Assembly: GCA_945874515.1 (NCBI GenBank)
Contig: CAMCHA010000216.1
Location: 1 to 5,230, forward strand
Direction of reading: 5' to 3'
DNA length: 5,230 bases
Source: Asaia bogorensis
Lineage (GTDB): Bacteria; Pseudomonadota; Alphaproteobacteria; Acetobacterales; Acetobacteraceae
Of the stretch, positions 1 through 5,230 are shown piece by piece. Numbering within the stretch: position 1 is the stretch's first letter; every line of letters starts with the position of its first letter. Under the pieces are notes generated by a model. It did not search any database and was not told the origin of the DNA. It saw nothing but the letters and a program-made list of their open reading frames with translations. The position numbers were made by a program, and so were the translations under genes.

Positions 1-79
1 CAAGGATCAGCCGTCGGCCCTGGGTTCGGATGAAAGTTCCTGGGCGCAGAACCGCCGCGCCGTCACGGTGGTTCAGTAA
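1..79 (+). CDS. pal: Peptidoglycan-associated lipoprotein Pal, C-terminal end (partial)
   Basis: Only the last 25 codons and the TAA stop (77-79) are in the window; the reading frame starts at base 2. The visible tail reads ...ALGSDESSWAQNRRAVTVVQ. This is the end of an OmpA-like peptidoglycan-binding domain: the Asn-Arg-Arg (NRR) motif followed by a short hydrophobic beta strand is the usual close of Pal proteins. Pal is an outer-membrane lipoprotein that binds peptidoglycan and interacts with TolB and TolA during envelope constriction. The identification is supported by the next gene being cpoB, the standard Tol-Pal neighbour. Another OmpA-family protein is possible from the tail alone, but the gene order makes Pal by far the best reading. 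Confidence 0.88.
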   Translation, partial: KDQPSALGSDESSWAQNRRAVTVVQ

Positions 80-80
80 G

Positions 81-87
81 GGAAAGG
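81..87 (+). promoter_or_regulatory. Probable Shine-Dalgarno for cpoB, set back behind a hairpin
   Basis: GGAAAGG lies directly after the pal stop. It is the only purine-rich ribosome-binding candidate before cpoB, but it is 22 bases from the TTG at 110 and 31 from the ATG at 119, too far for a linear site. If the palindrome at 88-107 folds, the effective distance to the ATG falls to about 11 bases. Its role as the cpoB ribosome-binding site is inference. Confidence 0.4.
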
Positions 88-107
88 GGCGCTGCCCGGG
101 CAGCGCC
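88..107. repeat. Perfect 20-bp palindrome / hairpin between pal and cpoB
   Basis: Bases 88-107 read identically on both strands. As RNA this gives an 8-bp GC-rich stem (GGCGCTGC with GCAGCGCC) and a four-base CCGG loop. It sits inside the 39-base gap between the pal stop and the cpoB start. No T-run follows (the next bases are GCTTGATC), so it is not a standard intrinsic terminator. An RNA processing or stability hairpin, or a structure that shapes the cpoB ribosome-binding region, fits better. The palindrome is seen directly; the function is inferred. Confidence 0.6.
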
Positions 108-118
108 GCTTGATCAGC

Positions 119-967
119 ATGTCGAACGCAGCCTCCGTTTTCCGCTTGGCCGTTTTGGGGCTTGGCTTGGCACTTGCCGCCCCCGCGCATGCCCAGGTGG
201 AAAGCCGAGAGGGAATCGCGCTGCAAAACCAGATGCTGGATTTGCGGCGCGAGCTTGATGCGCTGCGCCGAGGCGGCGCCGTTGCTGCGCCCAGCGCGCC
301 TTCGCGTGGGTCTGCCGCTTCGGGCGATGTGGTGCAGCAATTGCTGGGCCGCGTGCAGGAGCTTGAGGAAGAAAACCGCCGTCTGCGCGGGCGCCTTGAT
401 GTCGCCGACAATAATGACCGGCAAATACGCGCCGAGATGGAAAAGCTGCGCGGCGATTTGGATTTCCGCCTGCAAGCCCTGGAAAAGGGGGCTGGCCGGC
501 CGGCCGCCACGCGCCCTCCTCAGCCGGGGCCGGCGGCGCAAGCTCAGCCAGCCCCGGCCAATCCGGCAGCCTCCAGCGCCCCCCGAACCGTTGACAAGGC
601 CATTGCGGATGGCCGCACAGCGCTGGCGCAGCGCGATTTCCCGACCGCCGAGGCCGCCGCGCGGGAAGCCATCCGCGCCCGCCCCGGTGCGCGCGCCCAG
701 GATGCGTCTTTGCTGCTGGGCGATGCGCTGATGGGCAAGCGGGATTTCCAAAATGCTGCGCTCGCCTATGACGAAGCCTATAGCCGCAACCGCCAGGGTG
801 CCCGCTCGCCAGAGGCGATGATCGGCCTTGCCAATGCCTTCCAGGGCTTTGGCGCCCGGCGCGAAGCCTGTGAGACTTTGGATAATCTTCGGTCCAATTT
901 CCCCAATCTGGCCGGGCCGCAGGCAGATCGCGCTGCTGATAGCCGCCGTCGCGCGCAATGCCGGTAA
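119..967 (+). CDS. cpoB: Cell division coordinator CpoB (YbgF), periplasmic coiled-coil/TPR protein
   Basis: This is the periplasmic TolA-binding protein of the Tol-Pal cluster, which in characterised bacteria links peptidoglycan synthesis to outer-membrane constriction. Numbering from the ATG at 119 (282 residues), residues 1-25 form a signal peptide: a hydrophobic LAVLGLGLALAAPAHA core ending in an AHA|Q cleavage site. Residues 28-52 and about 70-114 are heptad-like, charged coiled-coil segments (LLGRVQELEEENRRLRGRL), matching the trimerisation region of the family. A Pro/Ala/Gln-rich linker covers about 115-157. The C-terminal part, about 158-265, contains three TPR-like helical pairs (for example GRTALAQRDFPTAEAAAREAI and LLLGDALMGKRDFQNAALAYDEAY). 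Length is normal for the family. A TTG at 110, in the same frame, would add three residues and is an equally possible start. The gene is 39 bases after pal and probably shares its transcript. Confidence 0.9.
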   Translation: MSNAASVFRLAVLGLGLALAAPAHAQVESREGIALQNQMLDLRRELDALRRGGAVAAPSAPSRGSAASGDVVQQLLGRVQELEEENRRLRGRLDVADNNDRQIRAEMEKLRGDLDFRLQALEKGAGRPAATRPPQPGPAAQAQPAPANPAASSAPRTVDKAIADGRTALAQRDFPTAEAAAREAIRARPGARAQDASLLLGDALMGKRDFQNAALAYDEAYSRNRQGARSPEAMIGLANAFQGFGARREACETLDNLRSNFPNLAGPQADRAADSRRRAQCR

Positions 968-1036
968 GCCCCGCATGGGGATAGCCCGTCTCCTGCGCTG
1001 ACCCCGCCAGTCAGTCGCGCCGAATTCGCCGCCGCC

Positions 1037-2242
1037 ATGGCGCCGCTTGGGCCTTTTGGCGCTGAGCCTCGGCTTGCTGTGGCGGTTTCTGGCGGGCCGC
1101 ATAGCCTGGCGCTTGCCTTGCTCACGCGGGATTGGGTGGCGGCGCGCGGGGGCAGCGTTTTGGCCCTGGTCGCGGATCATGGGCTGAGGCCGGAAAGCGG
1201 GGCCGAGGCCGATCATGTGGTGGCGCTTTTGGCCAAGGCCGGAATTGAAGCGGAATGCCTGCGGCTTGGCTTGCCCGGGGGCGCAAGGTTGCAGGAACGC
1301 GCGCGCATGGCCCGATTGGCGACGCTGACCCAAGCGGCCGCACGCCATGGCTGCCCTTGGCTGTTGCTTGGCCATCATCGCGGCGATCAGGCGGAAACCT
1401 TGGCCTTTCGGGCCTTGCGCGGCAGTGGCGCGGCGGGACTTGCCGCCATGGCGGCCCTGCGCGCGGCGCCTGAATGCCTGATCCTGCGGCCCTTGCTGGG
1501 CTTCGCACCTGGGCGGCTTGAAGCGGTGGTGGCCGCTGCCGGGCTTTCGCCGGTGCGCGACCCTTCCAATGACAATCCGCGCTTTGCCCGCATCCGGCTG
1601 CGCCTGGCTTTGGGCGACCCGGGCGGGGAAGGTGAGGGGGTTCGCGCACTCGCCGAAGCCGCACAGGCTTTCGCGCGCCGTCGCGCCCGGCAGGAAGCCG
1701 CGCTGTTGGCCCGGTTGGCGACAGCGGCCGAAATCCGCCCGGAAGCCTATGCCTGGGTAGACCCCAAGGCGCTTGGGGATGATGCGCTGGGCGCTGCGGC
1801 GCTGGCGCGCCTGATTGGCCTGATCGGCGGTGCCGCTTGGCCTGTGCCCATTGAAGCCACGGCAGCGTTGATGGCGCGCGGTGGCGGCAGCCTGGCCGGC
1901 GCCTGGGTACGCCCCGGTGCAGGAGGGCGCTGGCTGGTGGTGCGCGACCCTGGCCTGATTGCCCCTGCCCAGCCCCTTCAGCCATTTTTTTTGTGGGATG
2001 GGCGCTTTCTGGTCACCGGCCCAGATCGCCCGGGCTGGACCTGTGGCGCCTTGGGCGCAGCCGCCGCTGATTTCCGGGCGGGCACCTCGATCCCTCTGCC
2101 CGCGCTGCGTGCCGTGCCAGCGCTTTGGGATGAAAAGGGAAAGCTGGCGGTCCTGCCCGGGCTGATCTATGCTTCACGCGCGGAGGCGACAGCTTGGCGC
2201 ATCACCTTCGCCCCGCGTGGCGGGGGGCTGCCCTTGGGCTGA
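1037..2242 (+). CDS. tilS: tRNA(Ile)-lysidine synthetase TilS
   Basis: TilS uses ATP and lysine to convert C34 of the CAU-anticodon tRNA-Ile to lysidine, so that it decodes AUA as isoleucine. The 401-residue product shows an N-type ATP pyrophosphatase (PP-loop) domain: LAVAVSGGPHSLAL at 13-26, VADHGLRPES at 45-54, GHHRGDQAET at 112-121, LRGSGAAGLAAM at 127-138 and the RDPSNDNPRFARIRLR block at 174-189. A helical middle region follows, and a C-terminal segment (PALRAVPALWDEKGKLAVLPGL, 355-376) typical of proteobacterial TilS. Two signature residues differ from the usual form: SGGxDS has His22 in place of Asp, and HxxDDQ has Gly116 in place of the first Asp; the second Asp (117) is kept. The start is uncertain. 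No Shine-Dalgarno precedes ATG 1037, and the frame is open back to the cpoB stop with no ATG, GTG or TTG. A run of eight T lies at 1985-1992. Confidence 0.92.
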   Translation: MAPLGPFGAEPRLAVAVSGGPHSLALALLTRDWVAARGGSVLALVADHGLRPESGAEADHVVALLAKAGIEAECLRLGLPGGARLQERARMARLATLTQAAARHGCPWLLLGHHRGDQAETLAFRALRGSGAAGLAAMAALRAAPECLILRPLLGFAPGRLEAVVAAAGLSPVRDPSNDNPRFARIRLRLALGDPGGEGEGVRALAEAAQAFARRRARQEAALLARLATAAEIRPEAYAWVDPKALGDDALGAAALARLIGLIGGAAWPVPIEATAALMARGGGSLAGAWVRPGAGGRWLVVRDPGLIAPAQPLQPFFLWDGRFLVTGPDRPGWTCGALGAAAADFRAGTSIPLPALRAVPALWDEKGKLAVLPGLIYASRAEATAWRITFAPRGGGLPLG

Positions 2243-2265
2243 CCCTGCTTTTGCGGATGGAAGTT

Positions 2266-2293
2266 TTCACGCGGGTCATTCAAGATGCGTGAA
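2266..2293. repeat. Inverted repeat TTCACGC-N14-GCGTGAA upstream of ftsH (possible operator)
   Basis: Half-site TTCACGC (2266-2272) is matched by its exact reverse complement GCGTGAA (2287-2293) across 14 bases, giving a centre-to-centre distance of 21 bp, or two helical turns. It lies in the non-coding gap before ftsH and ends 11 bases before the TATAGT element, so it would cover the -35 region. A third copy, CTTCACGC, is at 2172-2179 inside the end of tilS. The geometry suits a dimeric regulator; a weak RNA hairpin is the alternative. No known operator is recognised. Confidence 0.4.
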
Positions 2294-2304
2294 GCCTCAC
2301 TATG

Positions 2305-2310
2305 TATAGT
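2305..2310 (+). promoter_or_regulatory. Candidate -10 element of an ftsH promoter
   Basis: TATAGT matches the sigma-70-type -10 consensus at five of six positions and sits in a small AT-rich island (TATGTATAGT, 2301-2310) that stands out in a GC-rich window. Transcription would begin near 2317, leaving a leader of about 47 bases before the GTG. No convincing -35 hexamer is at 16-18 bp: the bases at 17 bp spacing (AAGATG) match TTGACA at only two positions, so an activator or alternative sigma factor may be involved. A heat-shock sigma-32 promoter is known for ftsH in some relatives; CACTATGT here resembles such a -10, but I see no CTTG -35 partner. Confidence 0.4.
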
Positions 2311-2351
2311 AGCGGAGGGGCGGTGGATTGCGCCGCCTGGCTCCTGAAGAT

Positions 2352-2358
2352 GGAAGGG
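2352..2358 (+). promoter_or_regulatory. Shine-Dalgarno that fixes the ftsH start
   Basis: GGAAGGG ends five bases before the GTG at 2364. It is the strongest ribosome-binding site in the window. It settles the start in favour of GTG 2364 over the in-frame TTG at 2328, which would place this site inside the coding region. Confidence 0.8.
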
Positions 2359-2363
2359 TCCCG

Positions 2364-4286
2364 GTGAATAATTTCAGCCGAAACATGGCTTTGTGGGTGA
2401 TCGTGGCGCTGCTTTTGGTGGCGTTGTTCAACCTGTTCCAACCGAGCAGCTCAAGCCGACCGAGCGCATCTCAGGTCGCCTATTCGGACTTCCTGAATGA
2501 AGTGCAGGCCGGCCATGTGCGCGATGTCACCATCCAGGGCCGCACCCTGACTGGCCAGCTCAGTGATGGCCGCCAATTCACGACCTATACGCCGGAAGAC
2601 CCGGCCATGATTTCGCGCCTGACCGAAAAGGGTGTGCGCGTGGTGGCAAGGCCGGAAGAAGCCGAGGTCAATCCGCTGCTGCATTATCTCGCGTCATGGT
2701 TCCCGATGCTGCTGCTGATCGGCGTGTGGATTTTCTTCATGCGCCAGATGCAGGGCGGCGGCGGGCGCGCCATGGGTTTCGGTAAATCCCGCGCCAAGTT
2801 GCTGACCGAAAAGCAGGGTCGCGTGACCTTTGATGACGTCGCCGGCATTGATGAAGCCAAGGCGGAGCTTGAGGAAATCGTGGACTTCCTGCGCGATCCA
2901 CAGAAATTCCAGCGCCTGGGCGGCAAGATCCCGAAGGGCGTGCTGCTGGTGGGCCCGCCGGGTACCGGCAAAACCTTGCTGGCGCGTTCCATCGCCGGCG
3001 AAGCCAATGTGCCCTTCTTCACCATTTCCGGTTCGGATTTTGTCGAAATGTTCGTGGGTGTCGGCGCATCGCGCGTGCGTGACATGTTTGAACAGGGCAA
3101 GAAGAACGCGCCTTGTATCATCTTCATTGACGAAATTGATGCGGTCGGGCGCCATCGCGGCGCTGGGCTTGGCGGCGGCAATGATGAACGCGAACAGACG
3201 CTCAATCAAATGCTTGTCGAAATGGATGGGTTTGAGGCCAATGAGGGTGTAATCCTGATTGCCGCAACCAACCGCCCAGATGTGCTGGACCCTGCGCTGC
3301 TGCGCCCCGGCCGCTTCGACCGGCAGGTTGTGGTGCCCAATCCGGATGTGAATGGGCGCGAAAAAATCCTGCGTGTGCATATGCGCAAGGTGCCGCTGGC
3401 GTCCGATGTGGACCCGAAGGTGATCGCGCGCGGCACGCCGGGTTTCTCGGGCGCTGATCTGGCTAACCTCGTGAATGAAGCGGCCTTGCTGGCGGCGCGC
3501 ACTGGGCGACGCACCGTGGGTATGGCGGAATTCGAAGCTGCCAAGGACAAGGTAATGATGGGTGCGGAACGGCGCAGCCTTGTCATGTCAGAAGCCGAAA
3601 AGCGGATGACCGCCTATCATGAAGCTGGCCATGCGTTGGTTGCGATTAATGAACCAGAATGTGACCCGGTGCATAAGGCCACCATCATCCCGCGTGGCCG
3701 CGCGCTGGGCTTGGTAATGTCGCTACCGGAAGGTGATCGCTATTCCAAGCATAAGTCCAAGCTGAAATCCGAACTCGCCATGGCGATGGGCGGGCGTGTG
3801 GCGGAAGAATTGGTTTTCGGCTCGGATAAGGTCAGCAACGGCGCTTCGGGTGACATCAAAATGGCGACCAATCAGGCGCGCATTATGGTGACCGAATGGG
3901 GCATGAGCGAAAAACTTGGCATGATCGCCTATGGCGATAATAGCCAGGAAGTTTTCCTCGGCCATTCCGTGACGCAGACCAAGAATGTCTCGGAAGAAAC
4001 CGCGCGCATGATTGATGGCGAAATCCGCGGCATTATTGATGGTGCCTATGCGCGGGCCACCGCCATCCTGTCGGAACATATGGACCAGCTGCATCTGCTC
4101 GCGAATGGCTTGCTGGAACATGAAACGTTGAGCGGCGATGAAATCCGCTTGGTGATCAAGGGTGAACCCGTGGTGCGCAATCGCCCGGATGAGCCGGTGA
4201 ACCAGGGCCGCGGCAGTGTCCCGACCGCGGGGCGGCCTACCATGCGCCCCGGCGGGCTTTCCCCAGGCGCGGCGCCTGCCACTTAA
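2364..4286 (+). CDS. ftsH: ATP-dependent zinc metalloprotease FtsH
   Basis: FtsH is the hexameric inner-membrane AAA+ protease that extracts and degrades misassembled membrane proteins and certain short-lived regulators. The 640-residue product begins (V/M)[11 protein letters not shown] first membrane segment spans about 9-25 ([17 protein letters not shown]), a periplasmic domain about 26-108, and a second membrane segment about 109-126 ([18 protein letters not shown]). The AAA+ domain has Walker A GPPGTGKT (197-204), pore loop FVG (230-232), Walker B IIFIDEID (252-259), and a second region of homology ending PGRFDR with arginine fingers 317 and 320. The protease domain has the zinc site HEAGH (419-423) with the third ligand Asp497 in GASGD. 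All catalytic residues are intact and their spacing parallels Escherichia coli FtsH. The flexible Pro/Gly-rich tail from about 605 is normal. GTG 2364 is chosen for its Shine-Dalgarno and its family-typical N-terminus. The gene probably has its own promoter in the 121-base gap after tilS. Confidence 0.98.
   Translation: MNNFSRNMALWVIVALLLVALFNLFQPSSSSRPSASQVAYSDFLNEVQAGHVRDVTIQGRTLTGQLSDGRQFTTYTPEDPAMISRLTEKGVRVVARPEEAEVNPLLHYLASWFPMLLLIGVWIFFMRQMQGGGGRAMGFGKSRAKLLTEKQGRVTFDDVAGIDEAKAELEEIVDFLRDPQKFQRLGGKIPKGVLLVGPPGTGKTLLARSIAGEANVPFFTISGSDFVEMFVGVGASRVRDMFEQGKKNAPCIIFIDEIDAVGRHRGAGLGGGNDEREQTLNQMLVEMDGFEANEGVILIAATNRPDVLDPALLRPGRFDRQVVVPNPDVNGREKILRVHMRKVPLASDVDPKVIARGTPGFSGADLANLVNEAALLAARTGRRTVGMAEFEAAKDKVMMGAERRSLVMSEAEKRMTAYHEAGHALVAINEPECDPVHKATIIPRGRALGLVMSLPEGDRYSKHKSKLKSELAMAMGGRVAEELVFGSDKVSNGASGDIKMATNQARIMVTEWGMSEKLGMIAYGDNSQEVFLGHSVTQTKNVSEETARMIDGEIRGIIDGAYARATAILSEHMDQLHLLANGLLEHETLSGDEIRLVIKGEPVVRNRPDEPVNQGRGSVPTAGRPTMRPGGLSPGAAPAT
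4228..4278. repeat. Two GC-rich inverted repeats at the 3' end of ftsH
   Basis: CGGGGCG (4228-4234) pairs exactly with CGCCCCG (4245-4251) across ten bases. CAGGCGC (4264-4270) pairs with GCGCCTG (4272-4278) around a single central G, which folds as a 6-bp stem with a three-base loop. Both lie in the region coding for the Pro/Gly-rich FtsH tail, and the second ends 11 bases before the folP GTG. They could slow exonucleases or influence translational coupling, but GC-rich coding sequence makes such repeats likely by chance. Confidence 0.3.
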
Positions 4287-4289
4287 TCG

Positions 4290-5230
4290 GTGAGTTCAGA
4301 ACGCTGGCTGCATCCGCTGGGCCTGCTGTCAGGCCCAGCCGCTTTTAGGGCCATTGGTGAAGGCCAGGCGCTCCCCTTGCAGGGTGGCGATCTGGCCTTT
4401 TCCTTGGCGCGGCTGATTGAAGATGGGCGCGAGGTTGCGACCCTGCCCGTGGCGATGCTCCCGGAAGAATGGGGCGATCAGATTGAAGCCATCACCGCGC
4501 GACCTTTGCCCTTTGCTGGGCTGGTAAGCCAGCGCCCCCTGGTCATGGGTATTCTCAACATCACGCCAGATAGTTTTTCCGATGGCGGGCGGCATTTTGA
4601 TGCGGCCGCCGCTATTGAAGCAGGCCACGCCATGCTGCAAGCGGGCGCGGATATCCTGGATATTGGCGGCGAATCAACGCGCCCGGGTGCGGGGCCTGTC
4701 CTCCCGGATGAGGAAATCGCCCGCGTTATCCCGGTGGTGCGCGAATTGGCCAAGGCCGCCCCAGTCAGCATTGATACGCGCCATGCCGCGACCATGCAGG
4801 CCGCTTTGGAAGCGGGCGCTGAAATCATCAATGACGTCACGGCGCTGCGCCATGATCCTGCGGCGGTGGATTTCCTCGCACGCAACCAGGCGCCCATCGT
4901 GCTGATGCATATGCCGGGTACCGATCCGCGTAGCATGCAAGCGCAGGCTGACTACGCCGATGTGGTGCTGGAAGTGGCGCGCTTTCTGCGCGACCGCGTG
5001 GCAACACTTGAAGCGCTTGGCATTGCGCGCGGGCGGATCGCGATTGATCCCGGCATCGGCTTTGGCAAGACCATGGCGCATAACCTTGCCTTGATCGAAG
5101 CCCTGCCCATTCTGGCGCAGATTGGCTGCCCCATTATGTTGGGGGCGTCACGCAAGCGCTTCATCGGCACCTTATCAGGCGTGGAACAGGCCGAAGCGCG
5201 GCTTGCCGGTAGCCTTGCCGTTGCCTTGGC
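4290..5230 (+). CDS. folP: Dihydropteroate synthase FolP, N-terminal part (runs off the window)
   Basis: FolP joins 6-hydroxymethyl-dihydropterin diphosphate to p-aminobenzoate to make dihydropteroate in folate synthesis; it is the sulfonamide target. The window holds 313 codons and two further bases, with no stop reached. The TIM-barrel motifs are in order: MGILNITPDSFSDGG (86-100), DILDIGGESTRPGA (121-134), SIDTRHA with Asp162 (160-166), INDVTAL with Asn181 (180-186), VLMHMPG (204-210), IDPGIGFGK (252-260) and ASRKRFIG (286-293). Phe96 and Pro132, at positions often altered in sulfonamide-resistant enzymes, are the ordinary residues. About 85 residues precede MGILN, against about 20 in E. 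coli. GTG 4290 is chosen because the next in-frame ATG, at 4455, would cut into this region. No good Shine-Dalgarno is present; the three-base gap from the ftsH stop suggests translational coupling. A terminator-like hairpin lies within codons 9-17. Confidence 0.96.
   Translation, partial: MSSERWLHPLGLLSGPAAFRAIGEGQALPLQGGDLAFSLARLIEDGREVATLPVAMLPEEWGDQIEAITARPLPFAGLVSQRPLVMGILNITPDSFSDGGRHFDAAAAIEAGHAMLQAGADILDIGGESTRPGAGPVLPDEEIARVIPVVRELAKAAPVSIDTRHAATMQAALEAGAEIINDVTALRHDPAAVDFLARNQAPIVLMHMPGTDPRSMQAQADYADVVLEVARFLRDRVATLEALGIARGRIAIDPGIGFGKTMAHNLALIEALPILAQIGCPIMLGASRKRFIGTLSGVEQAEARLAGSLAVAL
4316..4346 (+). terminator. Terminator-like hairpin inside the start of folP
   Basis: GCTGGGCCTG (4316-4325) and CAGGCCCAGC (4330-4339) form a perfect 10-bp stem closed by a four-base CTGT loop, followed three bases later by TTTT (4343-4346). 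This is the shape of a short-tailed intrinsic terminator, and it is the best such structure in the window. It lies within the coding sequence for PLGLLSGPAAF of FolP, 30 bases after the ftsH stop, so it could trim ftsH messages and attenuate folP. The structure is seen; the activity is inferred. The weak T-run and possible protein-level constraint on these codons argue for caution. Confidence 0.35.

Noticed and set aside
523..558. 8-bp inverted repeat GCCGGGGC / GCCCCGGC in cpoB
   Set aside because: It falls in the Pro/Ala/Gln linker, where GC-rich low-complexity codons generate such repeats by chance; no T-run or other signal accompanies it.
1033..1042. CGCCATGGCG palindrome around the tilS ATG
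   Set aside because: It is short and a common consequence of GCC-ATG-GCG codons; there is no sign it does anything.
1122..1985. Long antisense open frame (287 codons) opposite tilS
   Set aside because: It is Arg/Pro/Ala-rich with no recognisable domain and lies opposite a gene with clear TilS motifs; such frames are common in GC-rich coding DNA.
2211..2225. CCCCGC-GTG-GCGGGG hairpin at the 3' end of tilS as a terminator
   Set aside because: The stem is only 6 bp and no T-run follows. It lies in codons for PRGGG near the C-terminus, so terminator function is not supported.
2257..2292. 11-codon ORF (MEVFTRVIQDA) in the tilS-ftsH gap
   Set aside because: It has no convincing ribosome-binding site, lies upstream of the likely ftsH transcription start, and overlaps the inverted repeat; chance is the simplest explanation.
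2328..2363. Longer FtsH start at TTG 2328, adding 12 residues ([12 protein letters not shown])
   Set aside because: The added residues are not family-like, no Shine-Dalgarno precedes the TTG, and the strong GGAAGGG site sits five bases before GTG 2364, where the typical [11 protein letters not shown]-terminus begins.
2694..3380. Antisense open frame (228 codons) opposite the AAA+ part of ftsH
   Set aside because: It mirrors a highly conserved coding region, has no start signals and shows no domain of its own.

Overview
The window reads as chromosomal core sequence from a GC-rich alphaproteobacterium. I infer Rhodospirillales/Acetobacteraceae-like from gene order and protein character; no rRNA or other taxonomic marker is present. 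All genes lie on the + strand in the order pal (3' end) - cpoB/ybgF - tilS - ftsH - folP (5' part). This is the familiar alphaproteobacterial arrangement in which the Tol-Pal cluster runs into tilS-ftsH-folP (usually followed by glmM, which would lie beyond the window). I see no mobile element, CRISPR array, tRNA, rRNA or sign of recent transfer.

Layout. Positions 1-79 hold the last 25 codons of pal. A 39-base gap contains a perfect GC-rich palindrome (88-107) and then cpoB (119-967), a secreted periplasmic coiled-coil/TPR protein that works with TolA and Pal in envelope constriction. After 69 bases comes tilS (1037-2242), the tRNA-Ile lysidine synthetase, which carries two departures from the family signature motifs (SGGPHS and HHRGDQ). 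The only real regulatory gap (2243-2363, 121 bases) holds an inverted repeat with 21-bp half-site spacing, a TATAGT -10-like element and a strong Shine-Dalgarno. ftsH (2364-4286) follows, a complete 640-residue membrane AAA+ zinc protease. Its stop is separated by only three bases from the GTG start of folP (4290 to beyond the window end), dihydropteroate synthase with an N-terminal extension of about 65 residues over the short bacterial form.

Functional theme. The genes serve housekeeping processes: envelope integrity (pal, cpoB), decoding fidelity (tilS), membrane protein quality control (ftsH) and folate synthesis (folP). The sequence suggests pal-cpoB-tilS as one transcript, with a promoter restarting transcription before ftsH and folP translated by coupling. 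A terminator-like hairpin inside the first codons of folP could reduce the amount of folP message relative to ftsH. I found no new defence or mobile system. The items worth a second look are the TilS motif changes, the uncertain tilS start, the ftsH upstream inverted repeat, the hairpins at the pal-cpoB and ftsH-folP junctions, the FolP N-terminal extension and a T8 run in tilS.
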